64,000 nucleotides of DNA. Source: Glaciimonas sp. CA11.2 (lineage in GTDB: Bacteria > Pseudomonadota > Gammaproteobacteria > Burkholderiales > Burkholderiaceae_D). The DNA lies in NCBI RefSeq assembly GCF_034314045.1, contig NZ_JAVIWL010000001.1:3844001-3908000 (forward strand). The letters run 5' to 3'. The notes under the pieces were generated by a model. It saw nothing but the letters and a program-made list of their open reading frames with translations, searched no databases and was not told the DNA's origin. Each line of letters starts with the position of its first letter. Positions within the stretch are counted from its first letter, which is position 1. Below, piece after piece: positions 61,896-64,000 of the stretch. The position numbers and the translations under genes were made by a program.

Positions 61896-61995
61896 CAGGG
61901 TAAGCCTTACCACCGACGCCTTGTTTCCGCATGCGTCCGTGGTGAAGATATTGTTTAGTTCGCAGTTTATTTAAAAGTTCTGGAAATCGCATGCG

Positions 61996-64000
61996 ATGCA
62001 AATGACACGATCGACAGATAAGCGAACGCTATATTTCGGGAACGCACGATGGCGCCTTAGTGCGAGGAGGGCCACGGCCGTTATTGGTATCGTGGTAATC
62101 ACGTTGCTCGCATTATTAATCGTCGTGTCAACCAAGATACTGCATGATCGGACGATAGAGGCGTGGCGCACGGAACTTGGTAACTTGTCTCTCGTGTTGG
62201 CGGAAAATACTTCACAGACGATGACGTCGGCTTCGCTGGTGCTGGATAGTTTGGTCGAGAACGTCGAGTCTGCGAATGTGCATGATCAAGCGGGGTTAAT
62301 AAAGGCCTTCAGAACCTCTTCGATTCACCAGATGATGCATGACAAAATCAGTGGACTGCCACAAATCAATGTAGCTACTATTATCGGTGTAGATGGCGAA
62401 GTAATAAATATTACCCGTTCGTTTCCTGTGCCGGTACTGAATCTGAGTGATCGCGACTATTTTAAATATCATAGCCACAACGCTGATCCCGGTATATTTA
62501 TCAGCCAACCGGTGCAAAACAAAGTTAACGGTAAATGGTTTTTCTACATTAGCCGGCGTATCGAGGATGCCAATGGGCATTTTCTTGGCGTGGTTCTGTT
62601 AGGACTGGCGAGCGATTTTTTTGGCGATTTTTACAAAAATGTTAGCCTTGGTAATCAATCTGCCGTGTCGCTGTATCTCCGAGATTACACATTAGTTGCG
62701 CGTTGGCCGCCTACGAACGCCCTGCTAGGAAAAAAATTCCTTGCAGGTCCAACCTTTGCAGTAATTGAGGAAAATAAAAACCACGACGTTATTCTGTCCA
62801 GAAGTCCACGGGCGGCAGATGACTTCAAGAAAGTGTATCGGATGAGTGCGATCCGGTTAGTCAGAGGTTATCCGCTGATTGTGAATGTCACCATCACTGA
62901 AGATTTGTTCCTCGGTGGTTGGCGTGGAACGGTACAGTTGTTGGGTGGTATTGCGTTGGTAAGCTTGCTTGCGCTATCGATTGCGTTTGTACTGATCGCG
63001 ATTGTCCTGAAGCGGCGGGAGCAGGACGCAAAAGAAGCCTTTTTACTGAAGACCCAAGCCGACTCCGCCAACGAATCAAAATCACGCTTTCTGGCGATGA
63101 TGAGTCATGAAATCCGTACTCCGATGCATGGCATTATTGGGATGTCGGAATTGATGTTGGAGACTAAACTCGATAGCGTCCAGCTGGCATATGCCAGTAA
63201 CGTGCGGAGTGGTGCGCGCGGACTTATGCGAATTCTTAACGAGATTTTGGATTTTTCAAAAATCGAAGCTGGTCATATGGAGTTCGAAATGATCTCCTTC
63301 GATCCGGTCCACCTGATATTCGATGTCATTGATCTGCATAAAGCCAATGCCAAGCAAAAAAACCTGGTGATTGATACCTCTATCAGCTTAACTGCTCCAA
63401 AGTGGGTAGATGGAGATCCCATACGGATAAGACAGATTTTGGGTAATCTGATTGTCAATGCGATCAAATTCACACCATCGGGGAAGATAACCATTTACTT
63501 CAGCGCGCATGCTGATGTTGCTAATCTGGATATGGTGCATTTGCGGTATTCGGTTCTGGATAGTGGTATTGGGATCAGCGAGGAAGCGCAAATCAATTTA
63601 TTTGAACCGTTTATACAGGCAGACAATACGACGAGTCGGAAATACGGCGGTACTGGCCTAGGCCTAGCCATATGCAAGCGCCTAGTCGAGCTGATGCATG
63701 GTCAAATCAGTTGCGTCAGCAGCTTAGGTTTGGGATCAAGTTTTACGTTCCGGATTCGCTCTCGGATTTCAGAGAAGGAACCCGTCGATCTCTCATCGAT
63801 TGAAAGTATTCCGCCAGCGAACCTCGCACCATTGCCATTAACGCCAGTATTGCAAACGTATGCACCACGCGTACTGGTTATTGAGGACACAGAAATCAAC
63901 CGGCAACTGGTGCGTATCCTGCTGACAAAAAGGGGATGCGTGGTTGAAGAGGTTGAAAACGGTGAGTTAGCACTCGATGCACTTGCTCTGCGGCATTTTG
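61996..64000 (+). CDS. Hybrid sensor histidine kinase (3' end cut by window)
   Basis: The frame is open from ATG 61996 (the first ATG after the stop at 61972) to the window end, 668 residues so far. TM1 is at about residues 26-46, a periplasmic PDC/dCache-like domain follows ([33 protein letters not shown]), TM2 at about 315-338, HisKA with His371 in [19 protein letters not shown], HATPase ([33 protein letters not shown]), and a receiver beginning at about residue 625 ([18 protein letters not shown]) that is not complete. Typical architecture of a phosphorelay hybrid kinase; the Hpt gene just upstream is a plausible partner. Confidence 0.94.
   Translation, partial: MQMTRSTDKRTLYFGNARWRLSARRATAVIGIVVITLLALLIVVSTKILHDRTIEAWRTELGNLSLVLAENTSQTMTSASLVLDSLVENVESANVHDQAGLIKAFRTSSIHQMMHDKISGLPQINVATIIGVDGEVINITRSFPVPVLNLSDRDYFKYHSHNADPGIFISQPVQNKVNGKWFFYISRRIEDANGHFLGVVLLGLASDFFGDFYKNVSLGNQSAVSLYLRDYTLVARWPPTNALLGKKFLAGPTFAVIEENKNHDVILSRSPRAADDFKKVYRMSAIRLVRGYPLIVNVTITEDLFLGGWRGTVQLLGGIALVSLLALSIAFVLIAIVLKRREQDAKEAFLLKTQADSANESKSRFLAMMSHEIRTPMHGIIGMSELMLETKLDSVQLAYASNVRSGARGLMRILNEILDFSKIEAGHMEFEMISFDPVHLIFDVIDLHKANAKQKNLVIDTSISLTAPKWVDGDPIRIRQILGNLIVNAIKFTPSGKITIYFSAHADVANLDMVHLRYSVLDSGIGISEEAQINLFEPFIQADNTTSRKYGGTGLGLAICKRLVELMHGQISCVSSLGLGSSFTFRIRSRISEKEPVDLSSIESIPPANLAPLPLTPVLQTYAPRVLVIEDTEINRQLVRILLTKRGCVVEEVENGELALDALALRHF

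Noticed and set aside
1..64000. CRISPR arrays, tRNA/rRNA genes, insertion sequences
   Set aside because: Looked for on both strands by eye; no regularly spaced repeats, cloverleaf signals or transposase-like proteins were seen.

Overview
The window reads as a chromosome segment of a betaproteobacterium, most likely order Burkholderiales and close to Oxalobacteraceae (Collimonas/Glaciimonas/Herminiimonas-like). That is an inference from gene content and order: tsaB-rimI-uracil-DNA glycosylase-DUF1853, lplT/alr/radA, and an exosortase-B type exopolysaccharide (EPS) locus. I saw no tRNA, rRNA, CRISPR array or insertion sequence.

Layout. (1) 1-11.7 kb is mostly housekeeping: the 3' part of a molybdopterin oxidoreductase gene, a LysR regulator, a thioredoxin-like protein divergent from tsaB, the tsaB-rimI-udg-DUF1853 operon, lplT divergent from alr, radA, and a GST. 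(2) 12.2-23.2 kb is a surface/secretion block: a roughly 2600-residue two-partner-secretion adhesin built of YDG repeats, its TpsB transporter, and a PEP-CTERM protein. (3) 23.6-45.3 kb is an exosortase-B EPS locus: epsL, epsD, epsE, epsF, epsG, xrtB, epsI, then GDP-fucose synthesis (gmd, fcl), a flippase, a polymerase/ligase, a GH5 hydrolase, four glycosyltransferases, an acyltransferase, an SGNH hydrolase and a PAP2 phosphatase. (4) 45.4-46.3 kb is a small odd island with a folded RNA-like element, two coupled short ORFs and strong palindromes. (5) 46.3-52.1 kb, on the minus strand, holds the sugar-nucleotide genes (phosphomannomutase, galU, manC) and the priming transferase wcaJ. (6) 52.8-64 kb is a dense phosphorelay/c-di-GMP block: two histidine kinases, seven receiver-containing proteins, three separate Hpt proteins, an EAL phosphodiesterase and two HTH proteins.

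How it fits together. ManC and the mannomutase supply GDP-mannose for gmd/fcl, GalU supplies UDP-glucose, and WcaJ loads the first sugar on undecaprenyl phosphate. The glycosyltransferases, flippase and polymerase build the chain, and EpsE/F/G/L export it. XrtB with EpsI should sort PEP-CTERM proteins such as the one at 22.4 kb. The most striking regulatory signal is a 40-bp inverted repeat with a perfectly conserved distal arm (AATGTCAGNAA). It recurs upstream of tpsA, the PEP-CTERM gene, epsF and wcaJ at an almost fixed distance (49-50 bp) from a -10 box, which is TATAAT in three of the four. This suggests one activator switches adhesin, PEP-CTERM protein and EPS together. A second strong signal is a canonical -1 frameshift heptamer (T TTA AAA) at the junction of the receiver gene (58533-59003) and the EAL gene (59000-59854). 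A RocR-like receiver-EAL phosphodiesterase could be made by frameshifting, or the gene may be split by an indel.
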